Source of the DNA: Litomosoides sigmodontis
Taxonomy: Eukaryota > Nematoda > Chromadorea > Rhabditida > Onchocercidae
Length of the DNA stretch: 64,000 nt
Direction of reading: 5' to 3'
Assembly: GCA_963070105.1 (NCBI GenBank)
Contig: OY718807.1
Span: forward strand, 9,920,483 to 9,984,482
Below, piece by piece: positions 38,701 through 50,473 of this stretch. The number at the start of each line of letters is the position of its first letter. Position 1 is the first letter of the stretch. The notes below the pieces were generated by a model. It saw nothing but the letters and a program-made list of their open reading frames with translations. It made no database searches and was not told where the DNA came from. The position numbers and the translations under genes are program-made.

Positions 38701-39869
38701 AGAAGACTGATTTTGTCTCAGTAACACTCCCTAATTAGTTTTATGCGTGGTTAACATAAACTAACATCATATTCTATAGCTTTCAGTTCCCGTTGACTGT
38801 TAGATCGTTGACACACAATGGAATCGTAAATTCGGCCACTGGTCTTCTCCTCCTCCGCAATGCCCACATCGTAAGCATTTTCAAGGACAGGCTCATTTAC
38901 TTCTGCTCCTTGGCGAAGGTTTTTATAAATAACCTTGTCGTTATAATATTCCACAGAATTTAGTGAAGACATACGTAATGGAAATCCCCTGGAACATATC
39001 GAAGATAGGCTATGAAATAGACGCTTAATATCAAAAGTGAAGAGTCAAACCTAGTTTGCTATATGCAAGCTGGCATTCATATGTGCCCCCATCATTAGCA
39101 TTTTTATACCGAGAAAATCACTGAATATTTCAAATTAAAATTCCTAATTTCATTGCAAAAAAAGCGTAAATAAAGCGTAGTTTTTATAAGGGATATTATC
39201 CAGAAATTAAAAACGAACCTAATACCGCTGAGCTTCGCTACAGGAGATGTGGATAGTTTTGAAAGCGTTCTTAGAACTTTGCCGAAGTCGTCGAGGCGAT
39301 AAAGATCCCATGGATCGAACAAATCTTCCGGCTTCATTTCAAATGTATTCTTACATGCTTTCAAAAATTCGCATATATTTTTGCAGCATAGAAACTAAAA
39401 TGACATACAGTTATGAGATTATATGCTGAAGCAAGCTGATGGGCGCCAGTGGTATTTCAAAAAGTGTCAAAACTAGTCCTGCTAATGAAATCTTATGACT
39501 GAAAGTTTACAGATGAAAACTTGCAAGTTCTCGGATGTACAAATCAAGCCAAAATCATTCCCGGTGATTTAAAAGGCTATAACGATTATAACAATGTAAT
39601 GTGCTTATTCTACAATATATTTGAACCACTAAAGCCACAATGTTTGAAATCACCTGAGCCATTTGCGGTCGTTGTTGCAAATCTTTAATATCAATACAGT
39701 TTTCGCACAATCGGTTACAAAGTAAACAAAGCAATACACCATCTCGCAGAATAGCTGCGAATTCACCGATCTCAGCATTTGCTTCTGCTACACGATGCTT
39801 GGAATCCAGGATTCCGCATTCATTCATCCACCGCACACATTCTCGCCATAATTCCGCGCTCTCTGCCAT
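32721..39869 (-). CDS. vav-1: Vav-family Rho/Rac guanine-nucleotide exchange factor
   Basis: Nineteen exons in frame, 931 aa: 39654-39869, 39219-39394, 38766-38988, 38123-38296, 37894-38015, 37689-37800, 37447-37542, 37178-37342, 36888-37034, 36482-36711, 36211-36344, 36001-36111, 35731-35852, 35137-35202, 34860-35023, 34292-34468, 33544-33634, 33128-33349, 32721-32768. Domains in order: calponin homology (1-130, FLCCKNICEFLKACK), acidic/tyrosine segment (131-205, GRIYDSIV), DH (206-428, LQDLLSIPMQRILKYH), PH (429-553), C1 zinc finger (567-615, complete H-C-C-C-C-H-C-C), SH3-like (~636-698), Ser-rich linker, SH2 (774-865, GTFLVRF with Arg799) and SH3 (871-925, RGWWKGRSGNRVGYFPLAYV). Vav couples tyrosine-kinase receptors to Rac/Rho; C. 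elegans VAV-1 drives rhythmic muscle activity. The first SH3 lacks the usual ALYDY and WW residues. The full domain set makes identity certain; junctions around exons 5-6 are the weakest. Confidence 0.96.
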
Positions 39870-42457
39870 TCCTTGTTAACAGATTGATTAATTCAAATTT
39901 AATTTGAATTCATTTTCTTTTTTCTTGCCTTTCCAGAATGTTCCCAATAGAAAATACTATAGATATGTATCGAACCTACTGTTTGCTGTTTATTAATTGA
40001 AGATGAACTAAACATACTACACAACATAGTCCTACAACATGGGTGGTTTAATTTTAGATCACTCATCAAACTAAATATCATTTATAAAAATCGCTTACAA
40101 AGCTAGAATTACATGAAAATAAATGACTAAACAATATTGTAGAGGAATGCGAAAATTTTAAAAATTAAAAGGAGAGGCAGTTAAAAGGAGAGCATTAAAG
40201 GGAGAGCAAAAGAATGAAATGAATAAAAACTAATCACTGTGATATACCTCTTCTCAGTGTACATAACTCGTAAAATTCAACATCCTACTTCATAAAACAA
40301 GTAATAACATCCACGTAGAGATATCATGAATTAGTCGAAATTTCCCATTTATTTGAATGAGATTTTATCAACTTATCTGGCACCTATGTAACAAACAGTA
40401 CAGCGCGTAAAGAAGGAACTTAAGCATTTAATTAGTAAAGGACACAAGTGTTGGCTGCCTAAAGGCAAATACCATGATGGATTGATGTAAATCATCAACA
40501 GCCATATCTCCGCGCACAATCCATCCCCAACAGATGCAAGCAAACACGTGCACGGAACTACTAAACATACACAAGCGAAACAGCTAAAATTTACAAAGCA
40601 AAGCCAATACAGTAGAAAAGGAATTGTTGCGAAAGCAGCATTCGCCAATTATATACTGCTGCTACTGTTACCTTCTTCGTTTTATCCTGTAGTGAAGTTT
40701 TCGAGGGATCTTAGTTTATGAAGTGATTCTCTAGGGTGGTGGCAGTATTTGATGAGGGGATTATTTTACGTTTTGTTCAATCCTTGCTCACAAGCCACCC
40801 TACTTCGTATACACATATGTGTCCCTCCCCGAAATTTCCCCTCTTTTGCCTAAAATAAAATGGGACTGAAAATTTTATAAGACAAAAGTAAATTAGATGT
40901 CAAATGTATCAAATTATTGATTAGTTATCCAGAAAAGCTACCAAATCAATTTCGCTGGTTTCTAATACTTTTCCTTCATCATTAACATTTTGTGCGACTC
41001 TAAAACGGTGACATTAATGAGACGGCGCAGAAGAGTCGTGAAACTCACATCTGGAAGAGTGGAAAATTTCCGAAGATTCTGGATTACCTACCTCGACCTA
41101 TACAAATGTTTAAACAAGTGGTTGATTTTTAAGTTGAATCTTCCTTGAAGAGCCATGACCAGTTTTTTCCATTTCTTCACCTCTTATAGTCAATCTATAA
41201 TGTGCAGTCGATTTGATCGATGAAGTCTTAGGGTTGATTGTAATTTTGTTCAGGAAAGCTTAGAACATTAGATCTTGAAGTGAGTAACTTTAGTGCTAGT
41301 GTTCCAACATAGATTTTCGAAATTATCACTTTCTGGAACTTTCCCTCCAGTCGCTGTTGCGAACTTCCTTCTCAAAATCTCTGATATTCATTATCATACA
41401 CATACTAACTGAAAATTCACAATTCATCCCAGGAAATGGGACGTCTTTCAAGCAAATGTAAATGTGTTAAGTGCTACGTTTGGCCAATTTCCAACCTTTT
41501 GTGTTCTAGCATCTTCCAGCGTCCAGTGCAAACAAACGGTATACATTAAATCTTACCACATTTCTCTTGTAAAGCAGTGGTTTAACAGTACGGAAGAAAA
41601 TTGAAACTAATTTAGCAGATTAGAGAGAGAAAGAGAAAGAAAGAACAAATGTTATCTTTGAAAACTTCTCAACTTTTTTAATTTTTTTCACTAAAATAAT
41701 TTTCCACTTGTGAATTGATAACGACTGCTAGAAGGTTTTGCTTCCGCGAATTTTGCAAATAATTTCATATAGCACTGATGAATTTTCAAATTCAACCTTA
41801 GTCTTTCAACATATCGAATGAAGTATGAATGAACTTGATGCGATACTGATGATAATGCCGATGCTAATGAGTACAGGAGATCCGACAACGATTATTTTAC
41901 AAATGTACGAGAAACTGTTGGAGAGAAAAAATGTTTGCTTTATTAAATGCGAAAGATGATTGCAATCAATAGTTATATGTCGAAGGTCAGTTAGTATTAC
42001 ATAAGAATAAACAAACCTATAGTCACAATCCTTCCATCAATCTGTTTAAAGTTTATAAAGAAAATTTTAAATTTAATTCAATTTGAATTATAATAATATA
42101 ACAATGTGGAGACAGAGGGAGAAGGGCAAAAAATTGCACTTTTTAGAATATATCACCCATTTGTTGGGAGATGCAAGAAAACTTTTCTGTATTTTTCTTA
42201 TGTGTTTTATGAATCAAAAGAGAAAACTCAATTGTAAAATACTTAAATGTTGAGAATCAATAGGTGACATACTTTCTATCTTTCTCCAAACTCCTCAGTT
42301 TTAGGAGTAAATTGCCAGTCGCATTGCTATGAAAATTTCCATTCATAAGAAGGATCGTTTAATGGCTAGTCTGCGCCGTAAAGTATATTGCATATGTAAG
42401 ATATTTTACGATGTGTAACAACCAACTTGTTTTGAGAGGAACAAAGTGATAGTAGCA
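39870..42457. other. Intergenic region vav / syntaxin
   Basis: AT-rich DNA holding the vav promoter. A hydrophobic Cys-rich ATG ORF (minus 40373-40648, 91 codons) and a 65-codon ORF (minus 41691-41888) are open but unrecognised and lack splice or homology support. Confidence 0.5.
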
Positions 42458-44822
42458 TCACTTAGAAGAGAAATAAATGATAAGAATGATTAGAATAAAG
42501 CCGATAACTGTGAGACATCCGATACCGTAGTACAGCTTTTTATGCATCACTGCTTGTTGATACTGTGCAGCTATCCGTGCTTGTCCACTACCAGCTGTCA
42601 CATAATTAAATGCATTACTCGCATTCCGGTCAATCCGATTCACCGTTTCACCCTACAATATACATCGTATGGTTATTGTAGGAGTGAGGAATGGTGTCAT
42701 CTGAATATCGGTAGCTTTACCTGTGTATGCACCAGGAAGTTCATATCGCTGTACAAATCATTAAGTTCTTTAATGCTCGCTTCTAAGCATAATATTTCAT
42801 TATGCCTTAAATTGGCATCAGCAAAAGCTGATTTTAGTTGTGACGAACGCACATGTCTGAAAGTTATGTATTCGTTATATTATCTATCTAACTTAATCCT
42901 ATCCTGAAATTATGTTCAAAACTCTCCTCTTTTCATTTTACTATAACGCTTATCGTTCATTGTTCCACGTCAATAGCGACATCGCTTTCAAACATGTAAA
43001 ACATATTAACCTGTTGAAAATTTCTGGCGATTCGGAATCAATCATTTTATTAACTTCCTCTTCTGTTATACACTCACCAGCAATATCTAACTGTCGTTTA
43101 ATTCGTTCTTAAGTAGCATAAAATTATGATAATGAATCACTGCAATGGTACGTCATTAATTTATAAATACAACTATCCACTAATTTATATTACTCCTTCC
43201 TATTTTTTTTCTTCTTATACCAAATGCATAAATATATTGTTTCTGAATGGAAAAGGATAAATTTAATTATACAGCTTATATTTTTTTATTAGATTATTAT
43301 TCATATTTATTATTTATATTATTAATTTCTATTTGTATTTTAATATGAAGTGGCTCATTATAACTGTTTCTTTGTGAGCATCACTTCCACGGCTAGGCTT
43401 TTTGATCGAAATTTTATGGTCAAAAATTTGTTTAACGATTTACTTTATTATTAAATGGTTCGTAAAATTTGTCTTTTTTCCTGCGTTCATTACAGTTCAC
43501 TCGTGACTTCAAAATAATTAACCTTTACTTCTCTTTTCTGCTTTTTCTTTCTTTTTTCTCTGTGAAATTCCAAGGGAATTGTGCAAATGACGTGAATATG
43601 TCTCATCCTATTAACTATACGAGCGATCTATCGGAATCAGAACAAGTGATAAGCTCATGAAATACTACGAACTTGCAACTTGCGCTCTGTAATCCAATTG
43701 CGCACCATGAAATACTTCCAACAGATCTGAAAGCTTTTTGGATAAAGCTTCAATGTGATAGTGCTTGATGCGTTCGCCGATCCCAATAATTTGTTCTCTT
43801 CCCATTTTTTTCGCGTTTTGTTTCATAGCAAATAAATGTTTGCGCAGTAGAGCGGAGCGATGCTTTATCCCTGCCATACATTCATCGAGCTTTTCCTTCA
43901 ATTATTCTCTTTCTAAATTAAGCAAAAGCAAAAGGCTATCCTATGAATTGACACACTGCTAAACAAATGTAACTGTTCCACATTTATTTCATTTTAATTC
44001 TTTCATTCTTAATTTCTCTCCTTTCCACTAATCAGACATCAGAGACGCAATCTCTCCCGAACACTTGAATCACTTTTGTACAAATTGGGTCTCTCGACTC
44101 AAAAATGATCTTAGTTGTGCGACACTATTTTCATTCAAATTTGCTGAAATGTAGATGTAAAGATTGAAGCTGAAGTGCTGGAGTGAAGCTCTAAATCACA
44201 AATGATTTTGTACTAACTAATTACAATTAAACAATTTTCCTACCTTTTCATTGTTGTCAACGATAGTTTGAGCTAAGATTGAACGAAGCTGCATTTGCAT
44301 GCTTGCAACATCGTCCGATAATTTTCTCATCACATTTCGAATTTCGTCAATTTCAGCAAAAAACGAACTACCCCGCGAAAAAGTGATGTTTGGTTCAACA
44401 TTAATCGCAATGAACGCGTTATCGTCTGTTAGAAACTGATCAGCTCTTCTCTGCAAAGAAAAGCAAAGGAAATTTCATCTTCTGTGAACTTCGAACATTT
44501 TACAAATGTAAACCTATCACACACAAAAGAGGAATTTTAGCATAACTAAATAGTTTGAATTTATAATTGTGCAATTTTTTATTCAAATGGATTGTTTTTT
44601 AAAACCTAAATTTTAATTGGATAAGGTCTTTGTCAGATTCATGAAGGATCGATTAAATAAAGTTAGCTGTTACAATACATCAATGATACCAACAGTGTTA
44701 TGTGTTACGTAATAATGTCTTTATGTTATTATGTGGCGTTAAACACTTCGAAATTTGAATTAATGCAATCAATCTATCAATAACTGTCGAAAATTTTGCT
44801 ACCGAAGTTTGTGAGCAGTCAT
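42458..44822 (-). CDS. Syntaxin, plasma-membrane Qa-SNARE
   Basis: Six exons in frame, 291 aa: 44803-44822, 44244-44448, 43673-43895, 43011-43107, 42721-42856, 42458-42652. Regulatory helices Ha (FFAEIDEIRNVMRKL), Hb and Hc (HGAQLDYRAQVAKRIKRQLDI) are followed by the SNARE motif (IKELNDLYSDMNFLVHTQGE, zero-layer Gln at 227) and a C-terminal anchor (KKLYYGIGCLTVIGFILIIL). It mediates vesicle fusion with SNAP-25-like and VAMP partners. Length is typical of syntaxin 1-4. It is more diverged than I expect for neuronal UNC-64, so a SYX-2/3/4-type paralogue is likely. The first exon (20 nt, MTAHKL) is inferred from frame and family length; it joins at the second AG of a tandem AGAG acceptor. Exons 3 and 4 use AAG acceptors. 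Confidence 0.92.
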
Positions 44823-47800
44823 TTTCACTCTCACTCATTCAAACTCTCTGCTTTCTCAGCTGCTGGCATGCCGCCGTTCAACGGTTTTCAATGACAGTAA
44901 GCAGCATAATTAGCCAAGCATTCATAATTGCTAACGATATGTTTAAGGAGGAGAGAATTTATCTGTCAATGGCTTCCCCTAACGTGCTGGTTGAGCGACT
45001 GATGAAAGGATGGCTTATGCAGGTAATTCACTGAGTTGCTGGGCAACTACTGTCAAGTACGACGTAAACTTACCCTAAATTCACTCGACCGATCTTTCAC
45101 CATTATATTTCAAAAGTGCGAAATTTGCTTCTTACACGGAGCAATAGTATGTGATATGATATCCTTCTGAAATGAAAAGTTTCGAATGGAAAAGGGAGGA
45201 AAATGAATGAATGGGTGGATGAGTCTAGTAAAGTGGGTGTAATGAAATCACTTGTTACCACAGTGATTCAGCAAGCAATCTTCCAACGTTCAGTGGTGGA
45301 GTGGAAAGGTTGAGCTGAGTTGAGGTGGCACAGGGAGGAATGATGAGGACGCGATGAATTCGCTTTTGAAATGAAAAATTGAGATAACAGGATGATGAAT
45401 CGGCTCGTCGATCGATTCATCATCACCTCTTATGAAATCGATGAAGTTTACCTCCATTGTTATTGAATGGGAATGCGCGTGGCGCGAGGAGCTGTACAAT
45501 GAATGCCTTAAAGAGTAAATACCGGCGAGGTGGCACTGCTGATTGTTGGTACGAATTCTCCATGGAAACTGAAGGCCCCGCGTTATGTTACTTGGCCATT
45601 TCAGCAGTAATTAGCGCAGTTGTCTTCTGCTCGGTTCGCTGAGAAGTCTTTTTGTGCAGCAGGAATATTTGAAAATTAGCAGACAGAGGTCCGTAAGATG
45701 GAAAGGCAGAAAGGCGTGAAAGAGGGAACCGAGTGAGGCTTCTTCTCCACCACCAGCTTCTCTCACGTCATTTCCACACGTACAAGGAAGCTACGAGGAA
45801 TTGTCCACAAGCAATGGAACAAGCTTGCAGTGAGCAGCAAAGGGCACGTGCACAATGGATGCAGTAATTAAGTGAATGGCAGGCACTTCAGAATTCGTAG
45901 AAGCAGTTATTCACATATTGGATGATTTGAAGTGACATACTTGTCACCTGAACTGATGTGTCCTCTAGTTGCTCAGCGTTTGATGGTGGAGCGCGTTAAA
46001 TCTATCAAAGGGACATGCCGATGCATGCAAAGGAGCAGTCGCAAAATATAATTTCAAGTACCGAACATCCAATTTGATTTCAAATCAACAAGCACCATGG
46101 GAACTTTCTCTTTAAGATGAACTTCTGGCTACTTACTAGTTATTTATGTCATACCTCAGCTCATTGGAAGGTCAGGTAACGATTGCTGCTTCTCTTTCTT
46201 CCTTTCTTATCCTTTTCATTAATTACTATTACAGGGTTTCTAATATTAATTTGGTTCGGAAATTTTCTTTTATTATAAGCTCAGGTAATGCAGAAATTTT
46301 CGTTGATTGTTATTCGAATTTTAGTTATAAGTAGTACAACACGGATTTTTGCACAAAAGCAACATTGGTGGTCGTTAATAAAGTCCCTTGAGATTTAATT
46401 TAATGAGCAGCTTGTATCTGTGAATGACGAAATATTTCTTGTCCACCGAATCAGAAGTAATTCAAATTGATTCTCAACAAGTTGCAATTAATTGCATGTA
46501 TGTAATTAACAGTAAGCTACTTTGAAAGCATAACTTAGGGTAAAACGATAGAAAAAAGTGCCGGTAGCATTCGGTCAGCAAATGTTGTATGTATTTTGTT
46601 ATGCTAGCGAACAGGTACGGTAGAAAAGCTGCTACGAGAAATGAACTGATTTATGAGGTTGATAAGATAAGCAGAAGGTAAACGAATAAGCGATAACTAA
46701 GCGTCATCTACGAGCCTTCTCTGTCACGCACTGATAATCCTAATTATTTTCATTTGCTACTTCTTCCACCAGATACCTATGCCGAAGGTTTTCCTTCTAG
46801 TAGATAAAATAAATTCCTTCCCTCAGTTAAATGGCTCAACAGTGGCAAAAGTCTTGATGTAAAAAATCTATGCAAAAAAAAGGATATGAAAATAAAATTT
46901 CCAATTGAATTAGTTTTTTCAAACACTAACCTTTTACGGTTTGCCGCTAGAAATGTTAAACGCCATAACTAAGAGAGATATTTGCATGGTTGTTTCTTAA
47001 AAATTTTTTCTTCTAAATTCATTTAAAGTTTAGATGTCATTACGTACACCGACAAAGCTCGGCGATCAAGCAGCTAATTACTGGGAGACCGGAGCTGGTG
47101 ATGATGATGATGACGGTAGTTCGCATTGCTTTCATTATAACGGCAAGCATAAGTTGGACGGCGGCATGATTTTTGATGACATCCTTTTGCTCTAAGAACA
47201 CTTTATCATTTACTTCATTCTTTTCCTCCTTTATTCCACGGCGATTCTCCACTGTGTTTAAGTCGATATGCTAGCGTGAATTCCGATAAGCTACATAACG
47301 CACGTAGGAAAGTATTGTATTATAGCCGTGTCCCAATAATTTATCAAAATACAAAAGAAAAGCGAAAATTTTTTTTTTTAAACTTTTTCTTCGCTTTTGA
47401 TTTTAGATGCACACAAAGAAAATGAGTGAATATGACTGCATTTAAATTTAATTTTTCTCTTAAAAGGGAAATTTTTAATTGATTAAAAACCTGAATAAAT
47501 TTTTATAAGTGTGTCATCGATAATTATAAAAAAAACATTAATTGCATGACTTTTACTCCTCTCATTATCTCTCATATAATATCTTGTTTTAATTTCAAGT
47601 TGCATTTTGTTAAATTTCTTGCGTAAGTAAGAATTAGAACTGTTTTCCTTAGACTGTAACAGAAATGTGTTTTCACGTGGATTTGTCGCTGAAAAAGGGC
47701 GTATGGACAATTATGAAGTGACGAATAATAACCCTTCCTCAAATAATAAGTACTGTTACAACCATTCTACAGGTAATACTGTTTAAATAATAATCTTTCT

Positions 47801-47999
47801 CAACAGTCCCAGTACCAGTAACTCACTTGCTTTGCTTTATCAAACTATTATCAAATAGCCATAAGAATGATAAAATAATTGCTGGAAGCAGTAGGATATT
47901 TATAAATTCTTGTGAAGTAAGCCGCTGCAACAATACCATAAAGATTGTTTAACACGGAAAACTTTTGGAAATTAGTTTTTAATGAAAATTTGAATTTAT
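44823..47999. other. Intergenic region upstream of syntaxin
   Basis: AT-rich DNA that should include the syntaxin promoter. A short open stretch with a good donor (44939-45022, MFKEERIYLSMAS...) and a 62-codon ORF with one hydrophobic segment (45457-45642) were seen on the plus strand but could not be joined into a gene. Confidence 0.45.
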
Positions 48000-48007
48000 T
48001 CGCTTAG

Positions 48008-48355
48008 ATGCTATACAGAAGGGATTTATTGTCCTTCAACGGAATTGAGCAGAATCTCATTTACAAAACATCAAAGGCTATTGAAATGATTTTTTCATCA
48101 AAAGCGACTCAAGTAACTGTTGACATTTTGAGATGCAAAACGATACGTGTTTTGCGTCAGATAGAGCCATCCTCATCACATCCTCCGTATGCTCCAGGTA
48201 TCTCCAGTCTCGACTTTATTCATCGATCGTCCATTCGAGGACCAGTGGTGCAGTATTTTGAAGAACCATCACGAATTCACCATCATCATCACCATCACCA
48301 TCATCATCATCATCATCACCATCATCCAATATCATGCCATCACCGGTGTGTCTGA
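48008..48355 (+). CDS. Unrecognised ORF containing a 16-His tract
   Basis: A 115-codon ORF whose ATG directly follows an acceptor-like CGCTTAG. After about 90 residues of unrecognised sequence it runs through sixteen consecutive His codons (CAC/CAT, 48278-48325) and ends six residues after PISCHH. Possible donors (GTATCT at about 48199, GTGTGT near 48345) suggest it might be an exon of a larger gene. Poly-His tracts occur in some transcription factors and kinases, but the openness of the C-terminal half is largely due to the repeat. No domain is recognised. Confidence 0.25.
   Translation: MLYRRDLLSFNGIEQNLIYKTSKAIEMIFSSKATQVTVDILRCKTIRVLRQIEPSSSHPPYAPGISSLDFIHRSSIRGPVVQYFEEPSRIHHHHHHHHHHHHHHHHPISCHHRCV
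48278..48325. repeat. (CAT/CAC)16 trinucleotide repeat
   Basis: Forty-eight bases made only of CAT and CAC triplets, encoding polyhistidine in one plus-strand frame. Confidence 0.9.
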
Positions 48356-48816
48356 TAAGTATTTCTGGAAGTTAATTGTGTGACGACGGGACACATTACT
48401 TCTAATTTTTAACATCCCTTCCATGTTTTCCCATTCTTGAAAAAGTTACTGTAAAGCGCTTTTAATTTTCAGGCCAATGGAATGCGTTTGCCAAGACTTC
48501 TTCTGTCAACAGTGGATGTCAGCAACAACAAATCGTGCATGTCCAGATCAGGTTTCATTTTTATCTTGCAATTCAGAGAAACGGAAAATTTATTTGTTAC
48601 ATCTTCAGAAGTCATCGTGACATTTAAATCGAAGTAATTCACCGCTAATTTTTTGTTGAAACACACTGGACGAGCGACTACTTTTAACAATGCAACAACC
48701 ATGAGAACTTATGCCATTTAATAATTAGCTATTCTAAAATGCAAATAATAAGCGTTAGCAATGAAATATTATTTCAGGTGGCTTACATCCAACAACAGCA
48801 ACGGCAATCTAACGAG

Positions 48817-49057
48817 ATGGCAAATAGAAACGCATCACCGGAGGATGACCTACTCAGAGGATTACTTATAGCTAGCGATAGCTCGCCACTAATTAGTGGT
48901 GTGGCTATGAACTTCAAAAAGAAGGTAATTGATTGTTGCTGAGAAGCTGCTCTAAAGCCACATCATTGTTTCTAATTACTGTGAAGAGGTGAATTGCTAT
49001 TCTAAGCAGCAGCACCAATCGACTGTACATGTTTTAGCAAAATCGGTTTTTGCATAA
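48817..49057 (+). CDS. Possible small trans-spliced gene, ~51 aa
   Basis: ATTATTTCAG at 48777 is followed by an open stretch with an ATG at 48817, a clear donor AAGAAG|GTAATT (exon end 48924), and an acceptor TCTAAGCAG (49009) joining in frame to a 15-codon last exon ending at 49057. The 36 first residues start MANRNASPEDDLLRGLL and continue without low complexity. No family is recognised; it may instead be one exon of a longer transcript. Confidence 0.3.
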
Positions 49058-50473
49058 ATATCCCCCGAAACATTATACCGACTGAAGTAAACAAGTATTG
49101 TTATAGCCAATCAGTACTCATGCCAATTCGGTGTGCTCAAATTGTGGTACCAAAGAGACGACATTATGGCGTCGCAGCACTACAGGAGCCATAGAATGCA
49201 AGTCTGTTTATTTTTGCCTTCTCCATTACTGATAGAGCACTTGGTCAAAAGCAGCAATAGTGACCGCTTAATTAGCAAAGCTTCAATAGCAACGTGATAC
49301 CATTCTCGTGCTTGTCCCGTATAATTAACTCATGATTAGAAAGGGCTTTCAGTGCGTGTAATCTGTACTACCGTAAGAACAACCGATCCAGGCCAACAAC
49401 AATGTCGAACAAGATACGAAAGCGAGTTCGCTTACCGCGCTATCATTTCCAGTAAAAACTTTACTTACTGATGCAGCTCATTTTTTGGCAAATGGATTAC
49501 CGATTCGGTAGTAAGAACTTTACTAGCAGTGCAATCACTTCATCTATTACCGTTTTTAATATTTAGTTGCTTGAGGACAAAGTTGGGAAAATATTTTCCG
49601 TTTAGATATCCGAAAAGTCGATCAATCAATAGTCTATATTGGTAAGCGTTGTTGCTGCATGCATGTCTGATGTATCGTCGAGAAGCATTTTTATAATGTA
49701 ATATGCGTGTTTTACCTTTTGCACAAACCTAATAAATTTCGATTCCACATTTTTGGGGGGGACGGTAACGTGCGTGAACGTGGAAGACGTCGTTTTGTCG
49801 CATCATTTAACCATTTCATCGTTTTTACATTGCTTCATTTTGAATCCTTCAGAAAACAGCTCTTTCTGTACAATACATTTAATGTAAAAGTGAAAATGGC
49901 GAAGATAAGGAAGGGATTATGAAACAAATTGTCGGCATGCATTTCACCTTAAGTTTAATTGACCACAGCAATTTCAAAAATTGTACAACTTACTTTGGAA
50001 ATAATTTCGATTATTGATTATCCAAGCAAATTTCATGCTGCATGAATTGCTTAATTTTAGGTAATAAATTTTATATTCAGCAAGTGAATATATAGATGAA
50101 TGGTGCTCGCTTACTATGTAAAATTCGATTGCTAGTTGTGTCATCAATTTTTTTGGTAAATTATTTATTTACTCTATTTGTTGCTTGCGCAAGTGAATCA
50201 TTCATGGACAGCTTCTTACCATCAACGTGTTTGATGGCGTGTGTGTTGTTTTAATCCCTTACGCCAATATTCCCATCGTTATTAACTATTTAATTGAAGA
50301 ACAAAAACTATTCGTTTAATCAAGACAGCAAAAATTTTATTGAGTTATGAATACATGCGCCATCCATGGCTTTTCATAAATTAGTTCATTTGAAAATCAG
50401 TACGTGTGGAATATATTTATTAACTCCTTGAACCCACATTTCAAATCTCTATGTAAGAACTTAAATTGAGGTG
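49058..50473. other. Intergenic region
   Basis: AT-rich DNA downstream of the minus-strand MSP-domain gene. ORF 49707-49922 is unrecognised and unsupported. Nothing else seen. Confidence 0.5.

Noticed and set aside
40373..40648. Hydrophobic Cys-rich 91-codon minus-strand ORF that looks like a signal peptide
   Set aside because: No homology, no spliced-leader or splice context; too weak to call a gene.
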